In this document: piece by piece, positions 8,256 to 17,175 of the stretch | Numbering within the stretch: the first letter of the stretch is position 1 | Layout of the letters: each line of letters begins with the position of its first letter | Assembly: GCF_907164575.1 (NCBI RefSeq) | Contig: NZ_CAJQYY010000023.1 | Span: 42,527 to 106,526, forward strand | DNA length: 64,000 nucleotides | Origin: Paraburkholderia gardini | GTDB lineage: Bacteria > Pseudomonadota > Gammaproteobacteria > Burkholderiales > Burkholderiaceae | Direction of reading: 5' to 3' | The notes under the pieces: model-generated | Seen by the model: only the letters and a program-made list of their open reading frames with translations | What the model was told of the DNA's origin: nothing | Databases searched by the model: none | Position numbers and translations under genes: made by a program

Positions 8256-10640
8256 ATGGGTATCAGAGTGTTTCAGCCACCGCTGATTTCGCGCTTCGCG
8301 TGTGCGCTTGCTATATGCACGCTTCTATTCGGAGCAGCATCGTCGCATGCGGCGGGCGGCGACGGAGACTGCCTCGCGGGATATGCACAGTCTGGCGCGA
8401 TCCCCGGAACCGGAATGTCGTGTGCCCTTAAGGCGGCGGCTGGTTCACCCGGGGGGATGGGCGGTTACACGTGCCTGAATAACATAGATCTAATCTGGAG
8501 TTTCTGCAATTCTCCTGCACCGGTTCAACCGGAATCAACTTGTCCTGTCGCGGATCCCGTTTATCCAGGTACCGGATCGGTCACGCTAACTGAAACGGAT
8601 TTCATTGGCGGTGGTGACGCGCCACTGACGTTCACGCGTACGTATCGCTCGGCGCCACTTGCACCGCCGAGCACTGGTTTAGGCGCGGACTGGACGCACA
8701 ACTGGCAGCAGCAGCTGGATACGTACTATGCCCGCAGCAGTCCGCCCAGAATCACGGCGTACCGCGATGACGGAGACCGGGTTGCGTTCAGCAAGGTAAG
8801 CGGTGTTTGGGTTGCTGCGGGCCGGCCTTCGCTGACGCTAACGGACAACGGTTCTTCGTGGATCATTGCGGACCGGACCACCGAGGTCATTGAAACCTAT
8901 TCGGCGCAAGGCGTACTGGCGTCGGTTGCGACGCGTCAAGGATGGGTTACGGCCCTTACGTATAGCGACGCAAACACGCCGACCTCGGTCGCGCCGACAA
9001 AAGGGCTCTTAACCACCGTTACTTTGCACAGTCCCGATGGCATCGCTTATCTGGACCGTTCACTCAGCATTGTCTGGGATTCGAAATCGCGTATCTCGCA
9101 GGTTACCGATTCGACGGGTGCGGTCACCCGATACGGTTACGACGCCAATAACAATCTGACTTCCGTGACGTGGCCGGACGGCAACGTCCGGCGTTACGTC
9201 TATGAGAATCGTAATTTCCCCGGCGTGCTGACCGGGCTTATCGATGAAACTGGCTCGCGGATCGCAACGTGGAGCTATGACGGAAATGGGCGCGCGACTG
9301 CGGTCACTCATCCTGACTCGACGCAGAACGCACAGTTTGCATATGGGAGCGGGTCGACCACGGTTACCGATAGTCGAGGCAATACAGCACTGAATTTTTC
9401 GCTGCTGGCGGGAGGGCACCGTCCGACCGGCAGCGTGGGGTCGACTGGCGCGACCACCGGCATGAGTTGGTACATATCGGGCAACCTGCTCTCCAATACC
9501 GCGGCAGACGGGACGAACACCGGCTACAGCTACGACAGCGCAAACCGTCCCATCCGGCAAGTTCGACGCGGCTCGTTCGGTACCGCAACCACATCGGTAC
9601 GCTACGCCGATGCGAACAGTCTGAGACTGTCAATGGTTGCCGCGCCTGGCATGATTACGTCGTTCGTCTACGACAGCCGCGGAAATCTGGCGGGCGTGGG
9701 TGAACAGACCACCGACGATCCGACAGGCGCCAGCGAATTCGATGCGAAATCTGGCGGGCAGTTGCGCGCTACAGGGATGGAATATGACTCGCATAACCGG
9801 CTGATTTACGTCTTAGCCACGGTCAACGGCGTGAAGCAGGGCGAATGGGAACAGACATACGATCCCAGCGGTAACAAGCGTTTTCTGGTCGACAGGATGA
9901 CGATGCAGGTGTGGGGCGTCGGCGTGCGTGACCAGACGAACCGTCCAATACAGCTCAGTGGTCCCGGTTTTATTGTGAATCCGGTTTACGACGTGCGCGG
10001 GCGGATTAGTCAATTCATTTACGTTGAGCAGGCAACTGCGCTCAACGGGTTCGTTTCGCGAAGGCTGACGGTTGACTACGGATATTCACCGGATGGGCAC
10101 ATCGTTTCTCGTACGGGCACGGTTCAAAGCAATGGTGGCACCACGTCCGATCTGGGCAGTGCGGAAATCGATTCATGGCTATGGAATTACGAGGATAGTG
10201 TTGTCCCCGCGGGCCCAGCACAAGGTCGGCTCGGAGCTGGCATATCGCTGCGTGGACCGCGAGAACCTGGGATCGAGCCTGTGTGCGTCGAGTGTTTTAT
10301 TCCACCCGTACGATGGGCCGCTGGTGCTGTCTCGTGGGGCACAACGATATTTGGCAAGGGTGGTGAAAGTTGTCAATCAGCGATCGCCGACACATCGACG
10401 GTTAATTGGGGAGCTAACGCAAACCAGATATCGCATACTTTCCGTTATCTTGACCGGCAAGGCATCTCGCGTGACGCAGTAATGAGCGCAGTAAAGCAAG
10501 ATCTCGCCGATAGCGGCGGCAGTCTAAGCGTGGGTCAGGGGAAGTCTTTCTACGTTAACGTAGGCGGGCGGACTATTGAATATTCCGCGTATAGACTGTC
10601 GTCTACCGAAATCCGTGTTGGATCGATCAGACCGCAATGA
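8256..10640 (+). CDS. Secreted RHS/YD-repeat protein with C-terminal toxin-like domain
   Basis: A 794-residue exported protein. The signal peptide (about 1-32) ends near SHAAGG. Residues ~95-180 match the N-terminal module of RHS proteins (DPVYPGTGSVTLTETDF, LTFTRTYRS, GADWTHNW). Residues ~290-620 carry YD repeats such as TRYGYDANNNLTSVTWPDG and ATWSYDGNGRATAVTHPD. The canonical core end (RYYDPETGRF-type) is missing; after residue ~645 the protein passes quickly into a unique tail. The last ~80 residues (ISHTFRYLDRQGISRDAV, GGRTIEYSAYRLSSTEIRVG) resemble a small polymorphic-toxin domain, recalled as Ntox35-like but not verified. The ATG follows a perfect AGGAGG. The gene overlaps its downstream partner by four bases. 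Confidence 0.85.
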   Translation: MGIRVFQPPLISRFACALAICTLLFGAASSHAAGGDGDCLAGYAQSGAIPGTGMSCALKAAAGSPGGMGGYTCLNNIDLIWSFCNSPAPVQPESTCPVADPVYPGTGSVTLTETDFIGGGDAPLTFTRTYRSAPLAPPSTGLGADWTHNWQQQLDTYYARSSPPRITAYRDDGDRVAFSKVSGVWVAAGRPSLTLTDNGSSWIIADRTTEVIETYSAQGVLASVATRQGWVTALTYSDANTPTSVAPTKGLLTTVTLHSPDGIAYLDRSLSIVWDSKSRISQVTDSTGAVTRYGYDANNNLTSVTWPDGNVRRYVYENRNFPGVLTGLIDETGSRIATWSYDGNGRATAVTHPDSTQNAQFAYGSGSTTVTDSRGNTALNFSLLAGGHRPTGSVGSTGATTGMSWYISGNLLSNTAADGTNTGYSYDSANRPIRQVRRGSFGTATTSVRYADANSLRLSMVAAPGMITSFVYDSRGNLAGVGEQTTDDPTGASEFDAKSGGQLRATGMEYDSHNRLIYVLATVNGVKQGEWEQTYDPSGNKRFLVDRMTMQVWGVGVRDQTNRPIQLSGPGFIVNPVYDVRGRISQFIYVEQATALNGFVSRRLTVDYGYSPDGHIVSRTGTVQSNGGTTSDLGSAEIDSWLWNYEDSVVPAGPAQGRLGAGISLRGPREPGIEPVCVECFIPPVRWAAGAVSWGTTIFGKGGESCQSAIADTSTVNWGANANQISHTFRYLDRQGISRDAVMSAVKQDLADSGGSLSVGQGKSFYVNVGGRTIEYSAYRLSSTEIRVGSIRPQ

Positions 10641-11104
10641 TGAAAATGGGGATCGCAGTGCAACGACAACTGACTTTACACGAGCGCCGACTCCTGGAGT
10701 TTCTGCTCTCGATCAATGAGCCGTTATATGGCGCTCTTGCGACGGAGTGGAAGACCCAGACCAGTACTCTGGTTGTGTGCGACGTCGACCCATCCTGCTT
10801 CTTCGCAAAGCGTGTCGCCCACGTTTTTGAGGCAGATGAATTCGACATCATTACACTTCGTCGGGAGTTGATTGGCATCGACGAAGGCGTGCCAGTTTTG
10901 ATTTACGCCCTCGTCGAGAAGTCTCCCGGCGGATACGTGCTTGATAGCTTCTCGGTTGACCGCCTGGACGGCAAGGCGCTCAGATCCTTCCCGGATGCCG
11001 GGGAGAATCTGATGGTAATGGAAGGGGGACGGCGGATTGATGGAGCGGACTGGCGGAACGTATATTCGGAGTCGGAGTATTCGCCGCCTCGCAAGCTGGT
11101 CTAG
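10637..11104 (+). CDS. Probable immunity protein for the RHS toxin
   Basis: A 155-aa soluble, mostly acidic protein whose ATG overlaps the RHS stop (ATGA), indicating coupled synthesis. It begins with a helix-rich stretch QLTLHERRLLEFLLS and ends with DWRNVYSESEYSPP. No signal peptide or membrane segment is visible. I do not recognise the family with certainty; a DUF6984-type small protein is possible. Its place immediately after an RHS toxin tip is where immunity genes sit. That assignment is positional inference and has not been tested. Confidence 0.65.
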   Translation: MMKMGIAVQRQLTLHERRLLEFLLSINEPLYGALATEWKTQTSTLVVCDVDPSCFFAKRVAHVFEADEFDIITLRRELIGIDEGVPVLIYALVEKSPGGYVLDSFSVDRLDGKALRSFPDAGENLMVMEGGRRIDGADWRNVYSESEYSPPRKLV

Positions 11105-11205
11105 TTACGAAAGGCAAAAGAAGGGCGCAAAGCAAATTGCTTCCTTGCATGTCCTTCAACGTCGAGCGTTACACAACCTGACCGGAGGGACACGACGCCA
11201 ACCGG

Positions 11206-11502
11206 TCAGTTCTGGCGATAACCGCGCCACGTCGCACAACGCCGCCTGAACAGAATATTCAATCCGGACACGGCAAACCCGACGATGATCAGCGCGATGC
11301 AGAAATAGAGAAGGACCGAAAGAACTTCCATATCGTCGGGGTTCGCCATTTCATCTTGACCGAAAATATGCAGCATGGCGCGAAGGAACTCGTCGACAGC
11401 GTCCGGCATGTTGAACGGTAGCGTCAGGAAAAGTCGCACGAGAAAAAATGCGCCGATGACGGTCAGCGCAAGATTCCCCACATAAAGCACGGTTTTTTTC
11501 AT
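11206..11502 (-). CDS. Small two-helix membrane protein, hypothetical
   Basis: A 98-aa product with two clear hydrophobic segments, residues ~7-28 (VLYVGNLALTVIGAFFLVRL) and ~63-85 (VLLYFCIALIIVGFAVSGLN), joined by an acidic loop (DEFLRAMLHIFGQDEMANPDD). It ends in a basic tail RRRCATWRGYRQN. It faces the RHS and immunity genes convergently with a 101-bp gap. The amphipathic layout supports a real gene, but no strong ribosome site is seen and I know of no function. It could be an accessory of the RHS locus or unrelated. Confidence 0.55.
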   Translation of the reverse strand: MKKTVLYVGNLALTVIGAFFLVRLFLTLPFNMPDAVDEFLRAMLHIFGQDEMANPDDMEVLSVLLYFCIALIIVGFAVSGLNILFRRRCATWRGYRQN

Positions 11503-11707
11503 CGAACTTCTACTGTTCCATACGCTTTTAGCGTTGTTCCCCGCACCGGTAATTCGGCTAGATGCGAGCGAAGATATCGTTCAATCCGGATCATGAAGGA
11601 AGCCGGTATCCCGCCGGATCGCCAACCCGTTTACCCCCATTCCCGCCGCAAAAGGGCTCAAGCCCCAGAAAAATCGGCCGATAACATTACAGATGAGGCC
11701 GATGTGC

Positions 11708-12850
11708 ATGCCTCGCCCTGCCCGCCCAACCGATAACGTGACGAATCTCGCCCAAACGCCGCTTTCCGATCGCCTTCGCGCGCTGATCGACACCGTTCAG
11801 CACAACGAGCGCACGCTTCGCCGCTTCCAGGACGTGGAGCTGCATCTGATCGGCGCGCAGGACTTCCGGTCTTTCCTCGACACGCTGTTCACCCGTCTGC
11901 CGCGCGAATTCACGCTGACAGGCGTCCTGCTCTGGCTAGACGACCGCGCGCCGATGCTGCATGAACTGCTTTCTCCGGAAGCGCCGTACCGTCCTGCCAG
12001 CCATCAGCTGAAAACCGCGCGCCATATCGGCGAGGCGGGTGCGCAACTGTGTCAGGGCGGTCGCCCGTGGCTCGGCAAGGCGCGGGAAATGGGCGAAACG
12101 GCACGCAACGCGTTCTTCGAGGGCCAGACGTCCGCCGCCAGCGCGATCGTATTGCCGCTCACGACCGCCGGCCGCCCGATGGGCTACCTTTGCCTTGGTA
12201 GCGACAACGCAGGGCGCTTTGCGGAAGGCATGGCGACCGACATCCTCGAACGCTTCGCGACGATCGTCAACGCAAGCCTCGATAACGTCGCGCACCGCGA
12301 GCGGCTCAAGCAGCTCGGCATGACAGATCCGCTGACGGGTCTCGCGAACCGCCGCTATTTCGACGAGCGCCTGCGCGAGGAAACCACGCGCGCTGCACGC
12401 TACGCGCTGCCGGTCGCGTGTCTTTTCATCGACATCGATGGCTTCAAGCAGATCAACGACGGGCACGGTCATCCGACGGGCGACCGCGCGCTCGTGCTCG
12501 TCGCCGCCTGCGTGCGGCAACAGGTGCGGCTCGGCGACACACTCGCGCGTTACGGCGGGGAAGAGTTCGCCGCGTTGCTGCAAGGCGATCTGAAAGATGC
12601 GATGGTCGTGGCCGAGCGTGTGCGTCAGGCGGTATCGACGCTCGAGCTGCTCGACGACAGCGGCACACGAATCGGACTGACGGTGTCGATCGGCGTGTCG
12701 GCGCGCACCAGCAAACGCCGCGACGATCCGTCGACGCTTGGCGTAACGCTGATCGACGAAGCCGACCGCGCGATGTATCTCGCCAAGCGCAATGGGCGCA
12801 ATCGCGTGCGGGCGCTCCCCGGCAATACGCTGGATGCGCCTGTGCGTTAA
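11708..12850 (+). CDS. DUF484/GAF-type sensor with GGDEF domain (diguanylate cyclase)
   Basis: A 380-aa cytoplasmic protein. Residues ~20-190 form a GAF/DUF484-like sensor (LRALIDTVQHNERTLRRFQDVE). Residues ~200-365 form a GGDEF domain with DPLTGLANRRYFDERL, IDIDGFKQINDGHGHPTGDRAL, active-site RYGGEEF (an intact GGEEF, so probably active in c-di-GMP synthesis) and DEADRAMYLAKRNGRN. The ATG at 11708 is chosen because GAGG sits 8-9 bases before it; ATGs at 11693 and 11702 are in frame but lack a ribosome site. It is convergent with the FtsI-like gene. Confidence 0.9.
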   Translation: MPRPARPTDNVTNLAQTPLSDRLRALIDTVQHNERTLRRFQDVELHLIGAQDFRSFLDTLFTRLPREFTLTGVLLWLDDRAPMLHELLSPEAPYRPASHQLKTARHIGEAGAQLCQGGRPWLGKAREMGETARNAFFEGQTSAASAIVLPLTTAGRPMGYLCLGSDNAGRFAEGMATDILERFATIVNASLDNVAHRERLKQLGMTDPLTGLANRRYFDERLREETTRAARYALPVACLFIDIDGFKQINDGHGHPTGDRALVLVAACVRQQVRLGDTLARYGGEEFAALLQGDLKDAMVVAERVRQAVSTLELLDDSGTRIGLTVSIGVSARTSKRRDDPSTLGVTLIDEADRAMYLAKRNGRNRVRALPGNTLDAPVR

Positions 12851-12871
12851 GCCAGAGGAACGCGGCACACA

Positions 12872-14602
12872 TTACGCATCAGGCGGCACACCGAGCAGTT
12901 GCAGCGCGCCACCGGTCACCGACGAAAACACCGGACCTGCCACGGTGCCGCCATAAAACGCACGGCCAGCCGGATCGTCGATCATGACGGCGACGATCAG
13001 CCGTGGATCGCTCATCGGCGCCATCCCGACAAAGAGCGCGCGATAGCGGTTCTTCGCGTAACTCGCGCCGACCTGCTTGCGCGCCGTGCCGGTCTTGCCG
13101 CCCACCCGATAGCCTTCGATTGCCGCCGCGCGGCCGGTGCCCCCCGGCCCCGTCGCCATTTCCAGCATCGAACGGATCGACGCCGCCGTCGCGGGCTTCG
13201 TCACGCGATGGCCCGGGCTGCGCGGCGCGGCGTCGATGCCAGGCTGCGCGTGATCGAGCAGCAGCGTGGCCGGATGCAGCGTGCCGTCGCCCGCATAGGC
13301 GGTATAGACCTGCGCGATCTGCAGAAGCGACGCGGAGAGCCCGTAGCCGTATGCCATCGTCGCCTGCTCGATGGGCCGCCAGCGTTTGTAGGGCCGCACC
13401 TTGCCCGCCGCGACGCCGGGAAACGTCAGTGCGGGCGGCTGGCCAAGCCCGTATTCCTGGTACTTCGTCCAGATCGTTTCCGCCGGCAGGTTCAGCGCGA
13501 GTTTCGCGAGCGCGATGTTGCTCGACTTCTGTACCGCCTCGGCAACCGTCATCCGGCCGTGATCGGACGTGTCGTGAATCACGTTCGGCCCGATCCGGTA
13601 ACTGCCTGGCGCCGTATCGATGAGCGTTTGCGGGCGCACCTTGCCTTCATCGATCGATAACGCGACGACGAGCGGCTTGATCGTCGAACCCGGCTCGAAC
13701 GTGTCGACGACCGCGCGGTTGCGCAACTGCCGGCCGGTCAGGCGCGTGCGGTCGTTCGGGTCGAACGTGGGCCAGTTCGCGAGCGCGAGCACTTCGCCGT
13801 TGCGCGCGTCGAGCACGACGACGCTGCCGGCCTGCGCGCCGTGTTTTTCGACGGCCGCGCGCAACTGCGCGTAGGCGAGTTGCTGGATGCGCCGGTCGAT
13901 CGTCAGCTGGACTGTCGCGCCGTTCTGCGCCGGTACGAGCGGCCGTGTCTCGGACACCACGCGGCCAAGCCGGTCGCGGATCACTTCGCGCTCGCCCGGT
14001 GCGCCGCTCAGCCACGCGTCGGCGGAGAGTTCGATACCTTCCTGGCCCTTGTCCTCGATGTCCGTGAAGCCCACCACGTGCGCCGCCGATTCGCCTTCGG
14101 GATAGAAGCGCTTCGTGTCGGCGATCTGCATCAGGCCCGCAAGTCCGAGCCGGTCGATCTTTTCGGCGGTATCGACGTCGACCTGGCGCTTGAGCAGCAC
14201 GAACTGCCGGTCGGCGGTGAGACGTCGCCGCAGCTCGGGAACCGGTATGTCGATCAGCTTCGCGAGCGGCGCGAATGCGGCCTCCTTGATGAGCCGCGGC
14301 GTGGCCCAGATCTCGAAGGTCGCGAGACTTACGGCGAGCATCGCGCCATGCCGGTCGACGATACGCCCGCGCGTGGCGTCGAGTTCGATCGTGCGCTGAT
14401 AGCGCTTTTGCCCCTGCTCGATATAGAAGTCCTGGTTCGCGACCTGAATCCAGAACGCGCGCCCCACCAGCGAGGCAAACGCCACGAAGATGATCAGGAG
14501 GACCAGCTTCGAGCGCCACATCGGCAGACGCGAGGCGAGGAGCGGATTCTGCGGTGTGCCCGCATGCGGATCGCGGCGCGGCGGAGTGTGCTTTGAGTTC
14601 AT
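12872..14602 (-). CDS. FtsI-type penicillin-binding protein (class B transpeptidase)
   Basis: A septal peptidoglycan D,D-transpeptidase homolog of 576 aa. A single N-terminal membrane anchor lies at ~30-50 (LVLLIIFVAFASLVGRAFWI). The non-catalytic pedestal domain includes RGRIVDRHGAMLAVS. The transpeptidase domain has all three catalytic motifs: SxxK in FEPGSTIKP, SSN in AVQKSSNIALAK and KTGT in VGGKTGTARK. It does not lie in a division-cell-wall cluster: its neighbours are a diguanylate cyclase and a chemoreceptor, so it is probably a second, specialised FtsI paralogue. It ends 22 bp from the convergent GGDEF gene. Confidence 0.93.
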   Translation of the reverse strand: MNSKHTPPRRDPHAGTPQNPLLASRLPMWRSKLVLLIIFVAFASLVGRAFWIQVANQDFYIEQGQKRYQRTIELDATRGRIVDRHGAMLAVSLATFEIWATPRLIKEAAFAPLAKLIDIPVPELRRRLTADRQFVLLKRQVDVDTAEKIDRLGLAGLMQIADTKRFYPEGESAAHVVGFTDIEDKGQEGIELSADAWLSGAPGEREVIRDRLGRVVSETRPLVPAQNGATVQLTIDRRIQQLAYAQLRAAVEKHGAQAGSVVVLDARNGEVLALANWPTFDPNDRTRLTGRQLRNRAVVDTFEPGSTIKPLVVALSIDEGKVRPQTLIDTAPGSYRIGPNVIHDTSDHGRMTVAEAVQKSSNIALAKLALNLPAETIWTKYQEYGLGQPPALTFPGVAAGKVRPYKRWRPIEQATMAYGYGLSASLLQIAQVYTAYAGDGTLHPATLLLDHAQPGIDAAPRSPGHRVTKPATAASIRSMLEMATGPGGTGRAAAIEGYRVGGKTGTARKQVGASYAKNRYRALFVGMAPMSDPRLIVAVMIDDPAGRAFYGGTVAGPVFSSVTGGALQLLGVPPDA

Positions 14603-14710
14603 CGCACCGATTGTAATGAGATCGTAATATCGATGTCAGCACGATGCGGAAAAGGGTGGGACCGGCGAACGCCGTCCCGGAAGAAGCGGCGCCTGGAAAG
14701 CGGCTCCGCA

Positions 14711-14756
14711 AAAAAAAAATGCCCGGCCGTAATCTGCTTTAAAAGCCCGGCCGGGC
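14711..14756 (-). terminator. Rho-independent terminator of the chemoreceptor gene
   Basis: Read on the minus strand, stem GCCCGGCC/GGCCGGGC (14749-14756 with 14721-14728) is followed by a run of nine T. It lies 92 bp past the stop of the chemoreceptor gene at 14848. Confidence 0.85.
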
Positions 14757-14847
14757 GATTCGTTCTATCACTGCGTCGTCCCCGACGCGGCGTGTTTGCG
14801 AGGCGCTGCCGATCTCCGGGCGCCTTCTTTTTTATCCTGCCCTGCGC

Positions 14848-16401
14848 TCAGGCCGGCAGCGAGAAGCTCGCGATCGCTTCGCGCAACGCGCCGACCTGAT
14901 CCTTCAGCGAATGCGCGGCGGCTGCAGCCTCCTCCACGAGCGCGGCGTTCTGTTGCGTCACCTGATCCATTTCACCCACCGCGCGATTGACCTGCTCGAT
15001 GCCCGCGCTCTGCTCGCGCGACGCGTTACTGATTTCCTCGAGAATCTCGTTCACGCGACGCACCGACTGCACGATCTCCGTCATCGTCGAGCCGGCGTTC
15101 GTCACGAGCGACGCGCCTTCTTTCACCGTATCCGTCGACGTTTCGATCAGCGCCTTGATTTCCTTCGCGGCCGTGGCCGAGCGCTGCGCGAGGCTGCGCA
15201 CTTCGGCGGCCACGACGGCGAAGCCGCGTCCCTGTTCGCCGGCGCGTGCTGCCTCGACGGCTGCGTTCAGCGCGAGGATGTTGGTCTGGAACGCGATGCC
15301 GTCGATCACGCCGATGATGTCGCCGATCTGCCGCGAGCTGCTGGTGATCTCGCCCATCGTGCGCACCACATCCTCGACGACCTTGCTGCCGCGCTTCGCG
15401 ACATCCGCTGCCTGGCCGGCCAGTTCCGCGGCCTGCATCGCGTTGTCGGCGTTGTGCTTCACGTTGGCCGTCATCTCGTCCATGCTCGACGCGGTCTGCA
15501 CGAGCGCGGCGGCCTGTTCTTCGGTGCGCTGCGAGAGGTCGGTGTTGCCGGCGGCGATTTCCGTTGCGCCGACGTTGATGTTGTCGGTACCGGTGCGCAC
15601 GCGCGAAACCGTCTCGACGAGACCGTTCTGCATCGTATGCAGCGCGAACAGCAGGCTGCTGTGGTCTTTATGGCTGAGCACCGGCACGGTCGTCGCGAGA
15701 TCGCCGTGCGCCATGCGCTGCGCGGCTTCGACGGCCACTTCCAGGTCGCCGCCGAGCGTGCGCCGCACGCTGCGCAGCACGAGCATCATCACGATTGTCG
15801 CGACACCGCCGAGCACGGCCGTGATCAGCATCCAGCGCAGCAGGTTCACGTAGAACGCGGACTGCACGTCGTCCATATACATGCCGGTCACGATGAACCA
15901 GTCCCACGGCGCGAAGCGAAACACGTAGCTCGTCTTCGCGACCGGTGCCTGGCTGCCGGGCTTCGACCACAGATAGTCGACGAAGCCGCCCTGGGCGGAA
16001 CCGCCGGCCTTGACGATGTCGAGGAACAGATGGTTGCCCGCCGGGTCGGCGAACTGGCCGAGATTCTTGCCGACCAGTTCCGGCTTGATCGGATGCATCA
16101 GCATCACGGGCTGCGAATCGTTGATCGACAGATAACCGTCCGTGCCATAACGCATCGCGGCGACGGTGGCGAGCGCCTGCTTTTTGGCTTCGTCTTCGGT
16201 GATCGTGTGCTGCTGCGAAAGGGTGTAGTAATGATTGACGATGCTGTTGGCCTGCTGGACGAGAGACGTCAACTGGTCGCGGCGGTCGGTAATCATCGAC
16301 TCGCGATTCTGGATCGCGCCGAACGCGCCGATCAGGATCAGACCGATCCAGAGTACGGCGATCATCGAGCCGAGCTTTTTATTGAGGGTCATCTTCTGCA
16401 T
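14848..16401 (-). CDS. Methyl-accepting chemotaxis protein with Cache sensor
   Basis: A 517-aa inner-membrane chemoreceptor. Membrane helix 1 lies at ~10-28 (MIAVLWIGLILIGAFGAI). A periplasmic single-Cache domain follows (MRYGTDGYLSINDSQPVMLMHP, WDWFIVTGMYMDDV), typical of small organic acid sensing. Then come membrane helix 2 (~190-210), a HAMP segment and the signalling domain with the hairpin tip IGVIDGIAFQTNILALNAAV and EAARAGEQGRGFAVVAAEVR. The chosen start at 16401 (MQKMTLNKKLGSMIAVLW) puts the first helix in place; the frame is open 49 codons further but that stretch is unlike a receptor. No C-terminal CheR-binding pentapeptide is visible. The ligand is unknown. Confidence 0.92.
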   Translation of the reverse strand: MQKMTLNKKLGSMIAVLWIGLILIGAFGAIQNRESMITDRRDQLTSLVQQANSIVNHYYTLSQQHTITEDEAKKQALATVAAMRYGTDGYLSINDSQPVMLMHPIKPELVGKNLGQFADPAGNHLFLDIVKAGGSAQGGFVDYLWSKPGSQAPVAKTSYVFRFAPWDWFIVTGMYMDDVQSAFYVNLLRWMLITAVLGGVATIVMMLVLRSVRRTLGGDLEVAVEAAQRMAHGDLATTVPVLSHKDHSSLLFALHTMQNGLVETVSRVRTGTDNINVGATEIAAGNTDLSQRTEEQAAALVQTASSMDEMTANVKHNADNAMQAAELAGQAADVAKRGSKVVEDVVRTMGEITSSSRQIGDIIGVIDGIAFQTNILALNAAVEAARAGEQGRGFAVVAAEVRSLAQRSATAAKEIKALIETSTDTVKEGASLVTNAGSTMTEIVQSVRRVNEILEEISNASREQSAGIEQVNRAVGEMDQVTQQNAALVEEAAAAAHSLKDQVGALREAIASFSLPA

Positions 16402-16923
16402 GGTGTACGCGTCTTCCGTCGGTCGGAGCAGGCTGGATTGAGAGGCTGGCAAAGCGGACAAAGCGGACAGAGAGGCGATGCCATGCTCGCGTTTACGGCA
16501 TCGCGTGTGGTGCGGCGCAGGAAGGGGAAACCCGTAATAAGCAGACAAATATCGGGACTATCCCGCGAGGTGAAATGCAGTTTTGCGCACTACGCGACAT
16601 TAAACTCTTCGAATACCCGCTGAAGCTGGATAATCGAAATCCGGTTTAATCATGCGCGGTTTTATTCGACTAATATCGCCAGAATATGCCACATGATGCA
16701 TATAAAAATTACACAATTTTCACCGCAACTCCATCAATTGCCATAAGGCTCGCAGCCGGAAGACAGCGCCGTTTTATTTCGTTTATAGTCGCCACTTTCA
16801 GTTCGCGAGACATCGCGTTATATCGTCAGCAGGCGATTGATCGTGGCGAATAAAAAAGCGGATGGGACGCGGGCTTTTTTGCCCATTCTTTTAAACCCGA
16901 TTTCCTTTCATGCCGGAAAACTC
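16402..16923. other. Gene-free region with AT-rich patch
   Basis: 522 bp upstream of the chemoreceptor gene (leftward) and of the aep locus (rightward). The stretch 16620-16760 is markedly AT-richer than its surroundings, with ATGATGCATATAAAAATTAC at its centre. A possible sigma-70 -10 element TATAGT lies at about 16786. Near 16855-16895 arms AAAAAAGC and GCTTTTTT could fold. I see no gene here. It probably carries the promoters of both flanking units. Confidence 0.5.
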
Positions 16924-17175
16924 ATGCGAGCCATTATTCTTGCCGCGGGGCTCGGCCTGCGCCTCCAGCGGCCGCTCGAACATGCAGCATGAAGAGGCGT
17001 TGCACGGTCTGCCGCCCGAAAGCCGTTGTTCAGGCGGTCACCCAGGCCATTCCCCTTCGATATCGCGGACGCCATCTGCGCGCTGTGGATCGAAACCGGT
17101 TTTCCCAACGATGTGGCGCGTGCCGGCAATGAAATCCAGCCGCGCCTTCAGAGGACTGTAGGAGTCACACGATGA
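16924..17175 (+). pseudogene. Remnant of an AEP-cluster nucleotidyltransferase (LicC-like)
   Basis: The frame opens with a textbook nucleotidyltransferase start, MRAIILAAGLGLRLQ, then stops after 22 codons at 16990-16992. In another frame HEEALHGLPPE (from 16989) resembles the late HEEALRDLL part of the family. In a third frame, from 17056, FDIADAICALWIETGFPNDV continues into ARAGNEIQPRLQ. This resembles the C-terminal WIEIDFPNDVARA-EI-P-LQ segment and ends in TGA at 17173-17175, overlapping the aepX ATG. So both ends of a ~240-codon gene remain, with some 170 codons deleted and a frameshift. The comparison sequence is from memory; intact copies usually precede aepX in Burkholderia. Confidence 0.75.

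Noticed and set aside
10072..10482. 136-codon alternative frame near the end of the RHS gene as sign of a frameshift
   Set aside because: The main frame continues without interruption into a coherent tail; the alternative frame shows no toxin or RHS motif.
14600..14720. CRISPR-like or tandem repeats
   Set aside because: No regularly spaced direct repeats were found here or elsewhere in the window; the A-run belongs to a terminator.
14911..16623. Long plus-strand open frame opposite the chemoreceptor
   Set aside because: Antisense shadow, no recognisable domain, while the minus strand encodes a complete receptor.
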